Assembly (NCBI RefSeq): GCF_014701095.1
Contig: NZ_AP023439.1
Coordinates: forward strand, 2,840,001 to 2,904,000
From: Streptomyces tuirus
GTDB lineage: Bacteria > Actinomycetota > Actinomycetes > Streptomycetales > Streptomycetaceae
DNA length: 64,000 nt
Reading direction: 5' to 3'
The first letter of the stretch is position 1. The number at the start of each line of letters is the position of its first letter. A model generated the notes under the pieces. The model did no database searches and was not told where the DNA came from. It was given only the letters and a program-made list of their open reading frames with translations. A program made the position numbers and the translations under genes. Shown here piece by piece: positions 25,393 to 33,806 of this stretch.

Positions 25393-26805
25393 ATGCGCAT
25401 GACGAGCAGCACCATCCGGACACGCTGGTCGCCCAAGCCGGACACGGCGACCCCCCAGCACCGCAGAGCCGCCAAGGCAGCGGCCGCCGTCGCCGCGGGA
25501 GCCCTCGCGCTCTCGCTGTCCGCCTGCGGAAGCAGCGACGAAGGCAGCGGTGGGAGCACGGGCGACACCGACGACACCACCAACAACGTCACCCTTCCGA
25601 AGCTGGACGGGACGAGCCTCGAGGTCGCCGCCGTGTGGAGCGGCACCGAACAGGCCAACTTCAAGAAGGTCCTGCAAGAGTTCGAGAAGCGCACGGGCGC
25701 CAAGGTCACGTTCGTGCCCGCGCAGGACCCCATCATCAACTTCATCGGCTCGAAGGTGGCCGGCGGGCAGCCGCCGGACATCGCGATGCTGCCGCAGCCC
25801 GGCGCCATCAAGCAGGCCGTCGACAAGGGCTGGGCCAAGGAGCTGGGCTCCGAAGCCGTCAAGGAGCTCGGGGAGAACTACTCGCAGGGCTGGCAGGACA
25901 TCGGCAAGGTGAGCGGCAAGCCGTACGGCGTCTACTACAAGGCCGCCAACAAGTCCCTGATCTGGTACAACAACCAGGTCTTCGAGAACGCCGGGGCGAG
26001 TGAGCCCGAGACCTGGCCGGATCTGCTGAACACCGCGCAGACGGTCTTCGACTCCGGCGTCACCCCGTTCTCCATCGGCGGCGCCGAGGGCTGGACGCTG
26101 ACCGACTGGTTCGAGAACGTGTACCTCTCCCAGGCCGGGCCGGAGAAGTACGACCAGCTGGCCAAGCACGAGATCAAATGGACGGACCCGTCCGTGAAGG
26201 ACGCCCTGACTACGCTCGCGCAGGTCTGGGGCAAGCCGGACTGGATCGCGGGCGGGGCGAGCGGGGCCTTGCAGACCGACTTCCCGGCGTCCGTCACCCA
26301 GGTGTTCACCGGCGGGGACCAGCCCAAGGCCGCCATGGTGGCCGCGGGCGACTTCGCGCAGGTCAACATCCCCTCCAGCATGAAGATCGGCACGGACGCG
26401 AAGGTGTTCCCGTTCCCGGCGGTCGGTGACAACGGACCGGTGGTCTCGGGCGGCGACGCGGCCGTGATCCTCCAGGACTCGAAGGGGTCGCAGGCCCTGG
26501 CCACCTGGCTCGCCTCCCCGGACGCGGCGTCGATCCAGGCCAAGCTCGGCGGCTACCTCTCGCCGAACAAGAACGTGCCGAACTCCGACTATCCGAACGC
26601 GGTGCAGCAGAAGATCGCCAAGGCGCTCATCGACGCCGGTGACGACTTCCGCTTCGACATGTCCGACCAGGCCCCCCAGGCCTTCGGCGGAACGCCCGGC
26701 AAGGGCGAGTGGAAGATCCTCCAGGACTTCCTGAAGAACCCGAAGGACATCGCGGGGACCCAGGCGAAGCTGGAGGCCGAAGCGGCCGCGGCCTACGGGA
26801 ACTGA
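25393..26805 (+). CDS. sugar ABC transporter substrate-binding lipoprotein
   Basis: 470 aa. A long basic N-terminus and hydrophobic helix end in the lipobox LSAC (Cys45), so the mature protein is a lipoprotein on the outer face of the membrane. The mature part is a type-1 solute-binding fold (MalE-like, family SBP_bac_1). It has LEVAAVWSGTEQANFKKVLQEFEKRTG at the start (seen as separate segments), PPDIAMLPQPG, a PYGVYYKAANKSLIWYN hinge motif, and a conserved NSDYPN stretch late. The ligand is probably an oligosaccharide. Two permease genes follow at once and no ATPase gene is present. In Streptomyces such systems share the MsiK ATPase encoded elsewhere. Confidence 0.93.
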   Translation: MRMTSSTIRTRWSPKPDTATPQHRRAAKAAAAVAAGALALSLSACGSSDEGSGGSTGDTDDTTNNVTLPKLDGTSLEVAAVWSGTEQANFKKVLQEFEKRTGAKVTFVPAQDPIINFIGSKVAGGQPPDIAMLPQPGAIKQAVDKGWAKELGSEAVKELGENYSQGWQDIGKVSGKPYGVYYKAANKSLIWYNNQVFENAGASEPETWPDLLNTAQTVFDSGVTPFSIGGAEGWTLTDWFENVYLSQAGPEKYDQLAKHEIKWTDPSVKDALTTLAQVWGKPDWIAGGASGALQTDFPASVTQVFTGGDQPKAAMVAAGDFAQVNIPSSMKIGTDAKVFPFPAVGDNGPVVSGGDAAVILQDSKGSQALATWLASPDAASIQAKLGGYLSPNKNVPNSDYPNAVQQKIAKALIDAGDDFRFDMSDQAPQAFGGTPGKGEWKILQDFLKNPKDIAGTQAKLEAEAAAAYGN

Positions 26806-26809
26806 CGTC

Positions 26810-28156
26810 ATGACGTCGGTCTCGGCGGCAGGGGGCGACAAGCCCCCTGCCGCTCCCAAGTCGCGCAAGAGTGTGACCGGCACCCGCAGGACCGTCGCGG
26901 CGCTGTTCCTGCTCCCCGCGCTCGTCCTGCTCGGCGCGCTCGTGGTGTACCCGATCGGGTACTCGGTCGTGCGCAGTTTCTACGACCAGTCCGGTGACGG
27001 CTTCGCCGGAATAGACAACTACAAGTCCCTCTTCACCGACGAGGGCATCCGCACCGCGCTGAAGAACAACATCATCTGGGTGGTGTTCGCGCCGACGATC
27101 GCGACGGCGCTCGGCCTGATCTTCGCGGTGCTGACCGAACGGGTGCGCTGGGGTACGGCGTTCAAGCTGGTCGTCTTCATGCCGATGGCGATCTCGATGC
27201 TGGCGGCGGGCATCATCTTCCGCCTGGTGTACGACCAGGACCCGGACAAGGGCGTCGCGAACGCGGTGTGGGTGGGCGTGCACGACACGTTCGCCCAGGC
27301 GTCGGCGTTCCCGAAGGCCCACCCGGGCCGGGAATCGCCGCTGAAACCGGCCGGTGGGGGCGCGTTCATCACCGCCTCGCCCGTCCGCACGGGCGAGGCG
27401 GTCCTGCTGCCCCTGGTGGGTGTGGCGCCCGATCTGATGCCCGACGGGGCCAAGACCGCGGTGGCGCCGAAGCCCGAGCCGGACAAGATCACGGGCACGA
27501 CCTGGCAGGACTTCACCCGCGGCCAGGGCGTCGGCAAGCTCAACAGCGTCGACCCGGCCGAACTGGGCTATGCCGGGATGAAGGTCGAGGCCGTGAAGGA
27601 CGGGAAGGTGGTGGCGTCGGCGACGGCCGCCGACGACGGCACCTTCACACTGCCCGCCGCGGCCGACGGGTCCCAACTCCGGCTCCCGGCCAGCAACTTC
27701 AAGGATCCGTACAACGGCCTGGACTGGCTCGGCCCGTCCCTGGTCACCCCGGCCATCATCGGCTCGTACATCTGGATGTGGGCCGGCTTCGCGATGGTGC
27801 TGATCGCGGCCGGGCTCGCCAGCGTGCCCCGGGAGCTGATGGAGGCGGCCCGGGTCGACGGCGCGAGCGAGTGGCAGGTGTTCAGACGCATCACGGTGCC
27901 GCTGCTGGCGCCGGTCCTCGCGGTCGTCGCCGTCACCCTGATGATCAACGTGCTGAAGATCTTCGACCTGGTCTTCATCATCGCCCCGGGCTCCTCCCAG
28001 GACGACGCGAACGTCCTCGCCCTGGAGCTGTACCGCAAGGGCTTCTCCGAGGACCAGCCGGGCATCGCCAGCGCCATCTCGGTGTTCCTGCTGCTCCTGG
28101 TGATCCCGGTGATGTGGTTCAACGTGCGCAGACTGCGACGGGAGGTGCGGCGGTGA
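26810..28156 (+). CDS. sugar ABC permease with a large extracytoplasmic insertion
   Basis: 448 aa, well above the ~300 of usual MalF-like permeases in this phylum. TM1 (about 25-50), TM2 (about 82-108) and TM3 (about 118-142) are followed by an insertion of about 155 residues (145-300) without hydrophobic helices. The insertion has ITASPVRTGEAVLLPLVG and VEAVKDGKVVASATAADDG, a beta-sandwich-like pattern. Then come TM4 (about 308-335), the EAA coupling motif (EAARVDGASEWQVFRRITVP, about 344-363) and two more helices. The insertion lies where the periplasmic P2 loop of E. coli MalF is, which contacts the binding protein. The ATG lies 4 bp after the binding-protein stop. Confidence 0.92.
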   Translation: MTSVSAAGGDKPPAAPKSRKSVTGTRRTVAALFLLPALVLLGALVVYPIGYSVVRSFYDQSGDGFAGIDNYKSLFTDEGIRTALKNNIIWVVFAPTIATALGLIFAVLTERVRWGTAFKLVVFMPMAISMLAAGIIFRLVYDQDPDKGVANAVWVGVHDTFAQASAFPKAHPGRESPLKPAGGGAFITASPVRTGEAVLLPLVGVAPDLMPDGAKTAVAPKPEPDKITGTTWQDFTRGQGVGKLNSVDPAELGYAGMKVEAVKDGKVVASATAADDGTFTLPAAADGSQLRLPASNFKDPYNGLDWLGPSLVTPAIIGSYIWMWAGFAMVLIAAGLASVPRELMEAARVDGASEWQVFRRITVPLLAPVLAVVAVTLMINVLKIFDLVFIIAPGSSQDDANVLALELYRKGFSEDQPGIASAISVFLLLLVIPVMWFNVRRLRREVRR

Positions 28157-29013
28157 AGGGCGAGAAGTCGCTGGGTTCGCGGCTCGCCGAGGCGGTCAGC
28201 GGCGGGGTGCTGCGGGTGTTCCTCATCGTCGTCGGACTGTTCTGGCTGGTGCCGACGATCGGGCTGCTGCTGTCCAGTCTCCGCTCCCCGGAGGACATCG
28301 CGGCGAGCGGCTGGTGGAAGGTGTTCACCGAGCCCTCCCAGATCACCTTCGACAGCTACCGGAAGCTGCTGGAGAACGAGGACATCACCAGCAGCCTGCT
28401 GAACACGGTGTGGATCACCGTCCCGGCGACCCTGCTGGTGGTGATCATCGGCTCGCTGGCCGGCTACGCCTTCGCCTGGATGGAGTTCCCGGGCCGGGAC
28501 TGGTGGTTCCTGGGCGTGGTCGGCCTGTTGGTCGTGCCCGTGCAGGTGGCGCTGATCCCGATCGCCGAACTCTTCGGCAGCATCGGCATTTTCGGCTCGG
28601 TGCTCGGCGTGGTGCTCTTCCACGTCGGTTTCGGCCTGCCGTTCGCGGTGTTCCTGCTGCGGAACTTCTTCGCGGAGATCCCGCGCGAGCTGCTGGAGGC
28701 GGCGCGTCTGGACGGGGCGGGTGAACTGCGCCTGTTCTTCCGTGTCGTGATGCCGCTGGGCGGTCCGGCGATCGCCGCGCTCGGCATCTTCCAGTTCCTG
28801 TGGGTGTGGAACGACATGCTGGTCGCGCTGATCTTCTCGGACTCCGGGAGCCAGCCGATCACGGTCGCCCTCCAGACGCAGGTACGGCAGTTCGGCAACA
28901 ACATCGACGTGCTGGCACCCGGCGCGTTCATCTCGATGGTGGTCCCGCTGGCCGTCTTCTTCGCGTTCCAGCGGCAGTTCGTGTCCGGCGTCATGGCGGG
29001 CGCGGTCAAGTAG
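28153..29013 (+). CDS. sugar ABC permease (MalG-like)
   Basis: 286 aa from a GTG at 28153 overlapping the previous stop (GTGA), with GGGAGG nine bases upstream. Six hydrophobic segments are seen. The EAA motif is EAARLDGAGELRLFFRVVMPL in the cytoplasmic loop that contacts the ATPase, and the FLWVWNDMLVALIF helix near the C-terminus is typical of the family. It forms the membrane channel with the preceding permease. No ATPase gene follows, so an MsiK-type shared ATPase is inferred. About 130 bp then separate the operon from the first TagF-like gene. Confidence 0.93.
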   Translation: MKGEKSLGSRLAEAVSGGVLRVFLIVVGLFWLVPTIGLLLSSLRSPEDIAASGWWKVFTEPSQITFDSYRKLLENEDITSSLLNTVWITVPATLLVVIIGSLAGYAFAWMEFPGRDWWFLGVVGLLVVPVQVALIPIAELFGSIGIFGSVLGVVLFHVGFGLPFAVFLLRNFFAEIPRELLEAARLDGAGELRLFFRVVMPLGGPAIAALGIFQFLWVWNDMLVALIFSDSGSQPITVALQTQVRQFGNNIDVLAPGAFISMVVPLAVFFAFQRQFVSGVMAGAVK

Positions 29014-29143
29014 CGCTTACACCAAGGCAGTTGGAGGGGCGGGCCGGCGGCGGTCCGCCCCTTCCGCGTTCCCCCGGATGCCGTAGCAACCGTAACCAAG
29101 TCGGCCCTGCGGCCGTTCCCGGGCCGAACGCCCGCGCCGACCG

Positions 29144-31420
29144 ATGGATGGCCTCTTGCCCAGGTTCAGTGTCATTGTCCCCGCGTACCAGGTTCAGGCG
29201 TACCTGCACGAGTGCCTCGAATCGGTGCTCTCCCAGTCCTGTCCCGATCTGGAACTGATCGTCGTCGACGACTGCTCGCCGGACGCGTGCGGCGCGATCA
29301 TCGACGAGTTCGCCGCCCGCGACGCGCGCGTACGTCCCGTGCATCTGCCGGAGAACGTCGGCCTGGGCCGCGCGAGAAACGCCGGCGTGGCGCACGCGAG
29401 CGGCGACTACCTGCTGTTCCTGGACAGCGACGACACCCTGACGCCCGACGCGCTGCGCTCGATCGCCGACCGGCTGAAGGAGACCGGCGAGCCGGACGTG
29501 CTGGTGTTCGACTACGCGCGCACCTACTGGACGGGTGAGGCGATCCGCAACCAGGCGGCCCTGCAGCTGACCGAGCAGGGCCCGGCCCCGTTCCGGCTGG
29601 AGGACCGGCCGGGGCTGCTGCGGCTGCTGATGGTCGCCTGGAACAAGGCCTACCGGCGGGAGTTCGTCGAGCGGGAGGGGTTCGCCTTCCCGCCCGGCGT
29701 CTACGAGGACACACCGTGGACGTACCCGGTGCTGATGACCGCCGACTCGATCGCGACCCTCGACCGGGTCTGCGTGCACTACCGGCAGCGGCGGCAGGGC
29801 AGCATCCTGCGCACCACCAGCGAACGGCACTTCGACGTCTTCGAGCAGTACGAGCGGGTCTTCGCGTTCGTCGACGAGCGCCCCCAACTGGCCCAGTGGC
29901 GGCCGGTGTTGTTCCGCCGCATGGTGCACCATCTGGCGATCGTGTACTCGCGGCGGGACCGGCTGCCGCGGGGCTCGCGCGCCGACTTCCTGCGCCGGGC
30001 CCGCGCCCAGTACCGGCGCTACCGCACCCCCGGCGTGCCCGTGCCCCTGCGCTGCCGGATCCACCACGTCCTGATCCGCTTCGGCCTGCACCGCACCTAC
30101 CGCTCCCTCCAGCTGGCCTCGGCCCTGCAGCGCGCCGCCGCCCGGACCACGGGGAAGCTGCTGCGGGGTCTGCGGTCGGCCGCCCTCAGGACCCACTACC
30201 GCGTGCAGCGCTGCCTGCCGCTGCGCGCCGACCGCGCCGCGTTCACCGCCTACGACGGCCGCGGGCACGGCTGCAACCCGGGCGCGCTGGAGAGCGCGTT
30301 CCGCGAGCTCGCGCCGCACATCCGCACGGCGTGGATCGCCCGCCGCGAGCACCACCACACGATCCCGCCCGGCCCGCGCCGCGTCGTGCCCGGGACGGCC
30401 GCCTACTGGACGGCGCTCGCCCGCTCCCGCTACCTGGTCAGCAACACCGGCTTCGACGACCGCCTGGCCAAGCGCCGGGGCCAGATCCTGATCCAGACCG
30501 GGCACGGCACCCCCCTCGGCCACCTCGGCCTCGACCTCCAGGAGCGCCCGGCCGCGGCCCGCGGCCGGGATTTCGCGCGGCTGCTGAAGGACGTCGACCG
30601 GTGGGACTACGTGCTGTCCGCCAACCGCCACACCACGCTGACCCATGAGCGCGTCCACCCGGGCCGCTACACTATGCTGGAGTACGGCTACCCCCGCAAC
30701 GACGTGTTCCGGACGGCGACCCCGGCGGACGTGGCCCGGCTGCGCGCCTCGCTCGGCATCCCGCGGGGCGCGGTGGCGATCCTGTACGCACCGACGCACC
30801 GCGACTACCGCCGCTCCCAGCGCCACGCCCTCGACCTCCAGCGGATCGTGCGCCGCCTCGGCCCGCGCTTCGTCGTCCTGGCCCGCGCCCACCACGCCTA
30901 CGACGCCCCGCTGACCAGCACCTGCGGCCGGGTGGTCGACGTCTCCGACCACCCGAGCGTGGAGTCGCTCTGCCTGGCGTCGGACGCCCTGGTCACGGAC
31001 TACTCGTCGCTGATGTTCGACTACGCCAACCTGGACCGGCCGATCGTGGTCCACGCCGACGACTGGGATGCGTACGACGCGGCCCGGGGCACCTACTTCG
31101 ACGTGCGCGATGTCCCGCCGGGCGCGGTCGCTCGCGGGGAGGACGAGCTGATCGACATCTTCGCCACGGGCCACTGGCGCGGCTCCCGCTCGGCCCAGCT
31201 GCGGGCGGCGTTCCGCGAGCGGTTCTGCACCTACGACGACGGCCGGGCCGCCGAGCGGGTCGTGCGCCGGGTCGTCCTCGGGGAGTCGGAGCTGCCGCCG
31301 GTCGTGCCGCTCGCCGAGCGCCGCCCGGTGCCGTCGGCGGCGGCGGCGTCGCTGACGCGCGATCCGCTCACCACGGTGCCGCTGCCGGCCGGCCCGCACG
31401 CCGTCACCGACAGCCTCTGA
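29144..31420 (+). CDS. GT2 glycosyltransferase fused to CDP-glycerol glycerophosphotransferase (TagF-like), paralogue 1
   Basis: 758 aa from ATG 29144; a TTG at 29156 (LPRFSVIVP) matches the start of the paralogues and may be the true start. The N-terminal GT-A domain (about 1-230) has FSVIVPAYQVQAYL, VVDDCSPD and LFLDSDD (DxD near residue 92). An Arg-rich linker with no signal peptide follows. The C-terminal domain (about 370-745) is a CDP-glycerol:poly(glycerophosphate) transferase (GlyPhos family) with IQTGHGTPL (about 451), APTHRDY, VLARAHHAY and VTDYSSLMFDYANLDRP motifs. These enzymes polymerise polyol-phosphate at the inner membrane face. Here the Lys after GTPL is replaced by Gly (GTPLGH). 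Gene 1 of a tandem set of three. Confidence 0.93.
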   Translation: MDGLLPRFSVIVPAYQVQAYLHECLESVLSQSCPDLELIVVDDCSPDACGAIIDEFAARDARVRPVHLPENVGLGRARNAGVAHASGDYLLFLDSDDTLTPDALRSIADRLKETGEPDVLVFDYARTYWTGEAIRNQAALQLTEQGPAPFRLEDRPGLLRLLMVAWNKAYRREFVEREGFAFPPGVYEDTPWTYPVLMTADSIATLDRVCVHYRQRRQGSILRTTSERHFDVFEQYERVFAFVDERPQLAQWRPVLFRRMVHHLAIVYSRRDRLPRGSRADFLRRARAQYRRYRTPGVPVPLRCRIHHVLIRFGLHRTYRSLQLASALQRAAARTTGKLLRGLRSAALRTHYRVQRCLPLRADRAAFTAYDGRGHGCNPGALESAFRELAPHIRTAWIARREHHHTIPPGPRRVVPGTAAYWTALARSRYLVSNTGFDDRLAKRRGQILIQTGHGTPLGHLGLDLQERPAAARGRDFARLLKDVDRWDYVLSANRHTTLTHERVHPGRYTMLEYGYPRNDVFRTATPADVARLRASLGIPRGAVAILYAPTHRDYRRSQRHALDLQRIVRRLGPRFVVLARAHHAYDAPLTSTCGRVVDVSDHPSVESLCLASDALVTDYSSLMFDYANLDRPIVVHADDWDAYDAARGTYFDVRDVPPGAVARGEDELIDIFATGHWRGSRSAQLRAAFRERFCTYDDGRAAERVVRRVVLGESELPPVVPLAERRPVPSAAAASLTRDPLTTVPLPAGPHAVTDSL

Positions 31421-31599
31421 CCACGGTTCTCACCCGGGGAGTCCGCATGCCCTCCAGCCCGTCGCGGCCGACACCGTCCCGGCCGCCCTCCTGGCGGCCG
31501 TCGGGGCGTCCGGGACGCCCGCGCGCCGGGTGACCGCGCGCCGTGTGAGACGCCCCCCACCACCACCCTGCGACGACCGCCCTCGACAGAAAGAGCAGA

Positions 31600-33798
31600 A
31601 TGCCCCGCTTCAGCATCGTCGTCCCGTCCCATGGGGTCGCGGGCCGGCTGTCCCTGGCGCTGGACTCCGTCCTCGCCCAGTCGTTCGGCGACTTCGAGCT
31701 GATCCCGGTGTGCGACGCACCCGACGCCCCGGCGGCCGAGGTCGTCGCCGGGTACGCCGAGCGGGACTCCCGGGTGACGCCGGTGCACTCGCCGCCGTCG
31801 GCCGGTCTGGCCGGGGCGCGCAACGCCGGGCTGAAGGCGGCGGTCGGCGGCCATGTGCTCTTCCTCGACGGCGACGACGTCCTGGTCCCGGGGGCGTTGG
31901 CGGCCCTGGACGCCCGGCTGGGCGCGGTGGGCGACGTCGATGTCCTGTACTTCGAGCACGAGCGCACCCCCTGGTGGGAGGGCGAGCCGACCAACCCGGC
32001 GGCGCCCCTGCTCGCCCGGACGCCGGAGGGGGCCTTCTCCCCGGGCCGGGCCCCGCAGCTGACGGGCGTGGCGCTCCCGGCGTGGAGCGCGCTCTACCGC
32101 CGGGCCTTCCTCACCGAGCGGGATCTCGCCTTCCCCGGGGACCACTTCACCGACGTCGGCTTCGGCGGTCTGGTCGCCCTGCGGGCGGAGCGGGTGGCGA
32201 CCCTGCGCTCGGTCGTCGTCCGGCATCTGCTGCGCCGGCAGGGCAACCGGCTGGGCCTGCCCGGCGAGCACCACGCCGAGTTGCTGGACCAGACCGAGCT
32301 GGTGCTGACGCGGGCCGCGGAGCAGGGCCTGCCGGCGGACCGGCTGAAGCCGCTGTTCGAACAGCTCTTCGCCGCCGTGCTGAAGACGGCCGCCCACCCA
32401 CGGCGGCTGACGTCCGGACGCCGGGCCTTCTTCCGGCGGGCGAGCGCGCTCTACCGGCGGCACCGCCCCGCCGGATACCGGGCGCCCGGCGGCAGCGTCG
32501 GCGTCCAGCACCGGCTGCTGGCCTCGGGGTCGTACGCGGCGTTCCGCTCCCTGCGCGCCGCCCGCCGGACGGCGGCGCGGGCCGCCGCGCTGCTCCCCCG
32601 CCCGCGGGGACTGCGCACCCGGCTGCGCTATGCGGCGGCGCTGCGCATGCCGCTCGACCGGAACCTCGTCGTGTACTGCGCGTACTGGGGCCGCGGCTAC
32701 GCCTGCAACCCGGCCGCGATCCACGCCAAGGCCCGGGCACTCGCGCCGCACCTGCGCGCGGTGTTCCTGGTGGAGCCGGACGCGGTGCGCAGTGTGCCGC
32801 CGGGCGTCGAGCACGCGGTGATCGGCAGCCGGAGGTACTGGCAGCTGCTGGCCCGCGCGAAATATCTGGTCAACAACGCCAACTTCGCGGACGCCGTGGT
32901 CAAGCGCCCCGGCAGCGTGCACCTCCAGACCCAGCACGGCACCCCGCTGAAGACGATGGGCGCCGACCAGGCGACGTACCCCGTGGTGGCGGCGGCGACC
33001 GGCAGCTTCGCCAAGCTGCTGGCCCGGGTGGACCGCTGGGACTACAACCTGACCTCCAACCGGCACTCCACCGAGATGTGGGAGCGGGCGTTCCCGAGCG
33101 CGCACGAGACGCTCGAGTACGGCTATCCGCGCAACGACGTCTACTGCACGGCGTCCGCCGAGGACGTCGCCCGCGTCCGCAGGGAACTGGGCGTCCCCGA
33201 CGGCAAGAAGGCCCTGCTCTACGCGCCCACGCACCGTGACTACGCCACCGGCTTCGAGACGGGCCTGGACCTCGCGGAGTTCTGCGAGGCGATCGGCGAC
33301 GACTACGTGGTGCTGCTGCGCGCCCACTACTTCTACGACCAGGGGTCGAGCCGGGGCGGCGGGCGGATCATCGACGTCACCGGGCACCGCTCGTCGGAGG
33401 ACGTCTGCCTGGCCGCGGACGCGCTGATCACGGACTATTCGTCGATCATGTTCGACTACGCCAACCTGGACCGTCCGATCGTCGCCTACGCCGACGACTG
33501 GGACGTCTACCGGGAGACCCGGGGCGTCTACTTCGACCTGATGGAGCTCCCGCCGGGCCGGGTCGCCCGGACGCCCGGGGAACTGGCGGCCGTCTTCCGC
33601 GACGGCTCCTACGCGGACGAGACCGCCACGGCGCTGCGGGCCGCCTTCCGGAAGCGCTTCTGCCAGTTCGACGACGGGCTGGCCGCCGAGCGCGTCGTGC
33701 GCCGGGTGCTGCTCGGCGAGCCGCCCGAGTCGATCCCGCCCGTGATCCGGCTCGCGGAGCGCGTCCCGGCCCCCGCCGCCACCCTCGTAAGGAGCTGA
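31600..33798 (+). CDS. GT2 glycosyltransferase fused to CDP-glycerol glycerophosphotransferase (TagF-like), paralogue 2
   Basis: 732 aa from the ATG at 31600 (MPRFSIVVP), preceded by AAAGAGCAG. The N-terminal GT2 domain (about 1-220) has a weakened nucleotide-binding region: VDD is replaced by VCDAPDAP and the acidic motif is DGDD (about 90) instead of DSDD. The C-terminal GlyPhos domain (about 355-720) keeps QTQHGTPLK (about 445), APTHRDY, LLRAHYFY and ITDYSSIMFDYANLDRP, with the catalytic-type His before GTP. It should extend a polyol-phosphate or glycosyl-phosphate polymer from CDP-activated precursors on the cytoplasmic side. It is separated by 179 bp from paralogue 1 and by 8 bp from paralogue 3, with which it is surely co-transcribed. 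Confidence 0.93.
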   Translation: MPRFSIVVPSHGVAGRLSLALDSVLAQSFGDFELIPVCDAPDAPAAEVVAGYAERDSRVTPVHSPPSAGLAGARNAGLKAAVGGHVLFLDGDDVLVPGALAALDARLGAVGDVDVLYFEHERTPWWEGEPTNPAAPLLARTPEGAFSPGRAPQLTGVALPAWSALYRRAFLTERDLAFPGDHFTDVGFGGLVALRAERVATLRSVVVRHLLRRQGNRLGLPGEHHAELLDQTELVLTRAAEQGLPADRLKPLFEQLFAAVLKTAAHPRRLTSGRRAFFRRASALYRRHRPAGYRAPGGSVGVQHRLLASGSYAAFRSLRAARRTAARAAALLPRPRGLRTRLRYAAALRMPLDRNLVVYCAYWGRGYACNPAAIHAKARALAPHLRAVFLVEPDAVRSVPPGVEHAVIGSRRYWQLLARAKYLVNNANFADAVVKRPGSVHLQTQHGTPLKTMGADQATYPVVAAATGSFAKLLARVDRWDYNLTSNRHSTEMWERAFPSAHETLEYGYPRNDVYCTASAEDVARVRRELGVPDGKKALLYAPTHRDYATGFETGLDLAEFCEAIGDDYVVLLRAHYFYDQGSSRGGGRIIDVTGHRSSEDVCLAADALITDYSSIMFDYANLDRPIVAYADDWDVYRETRGVYFDLMELPPGRVARTPGELAAVFRDGSYADETATALRAAFRKRFCQFDDGLAAERVVRRVLLGEPPESIPPVIRLAERVPAPAATLVRS

Positions 33799-33806
33799 CC
33801 GAAGAA

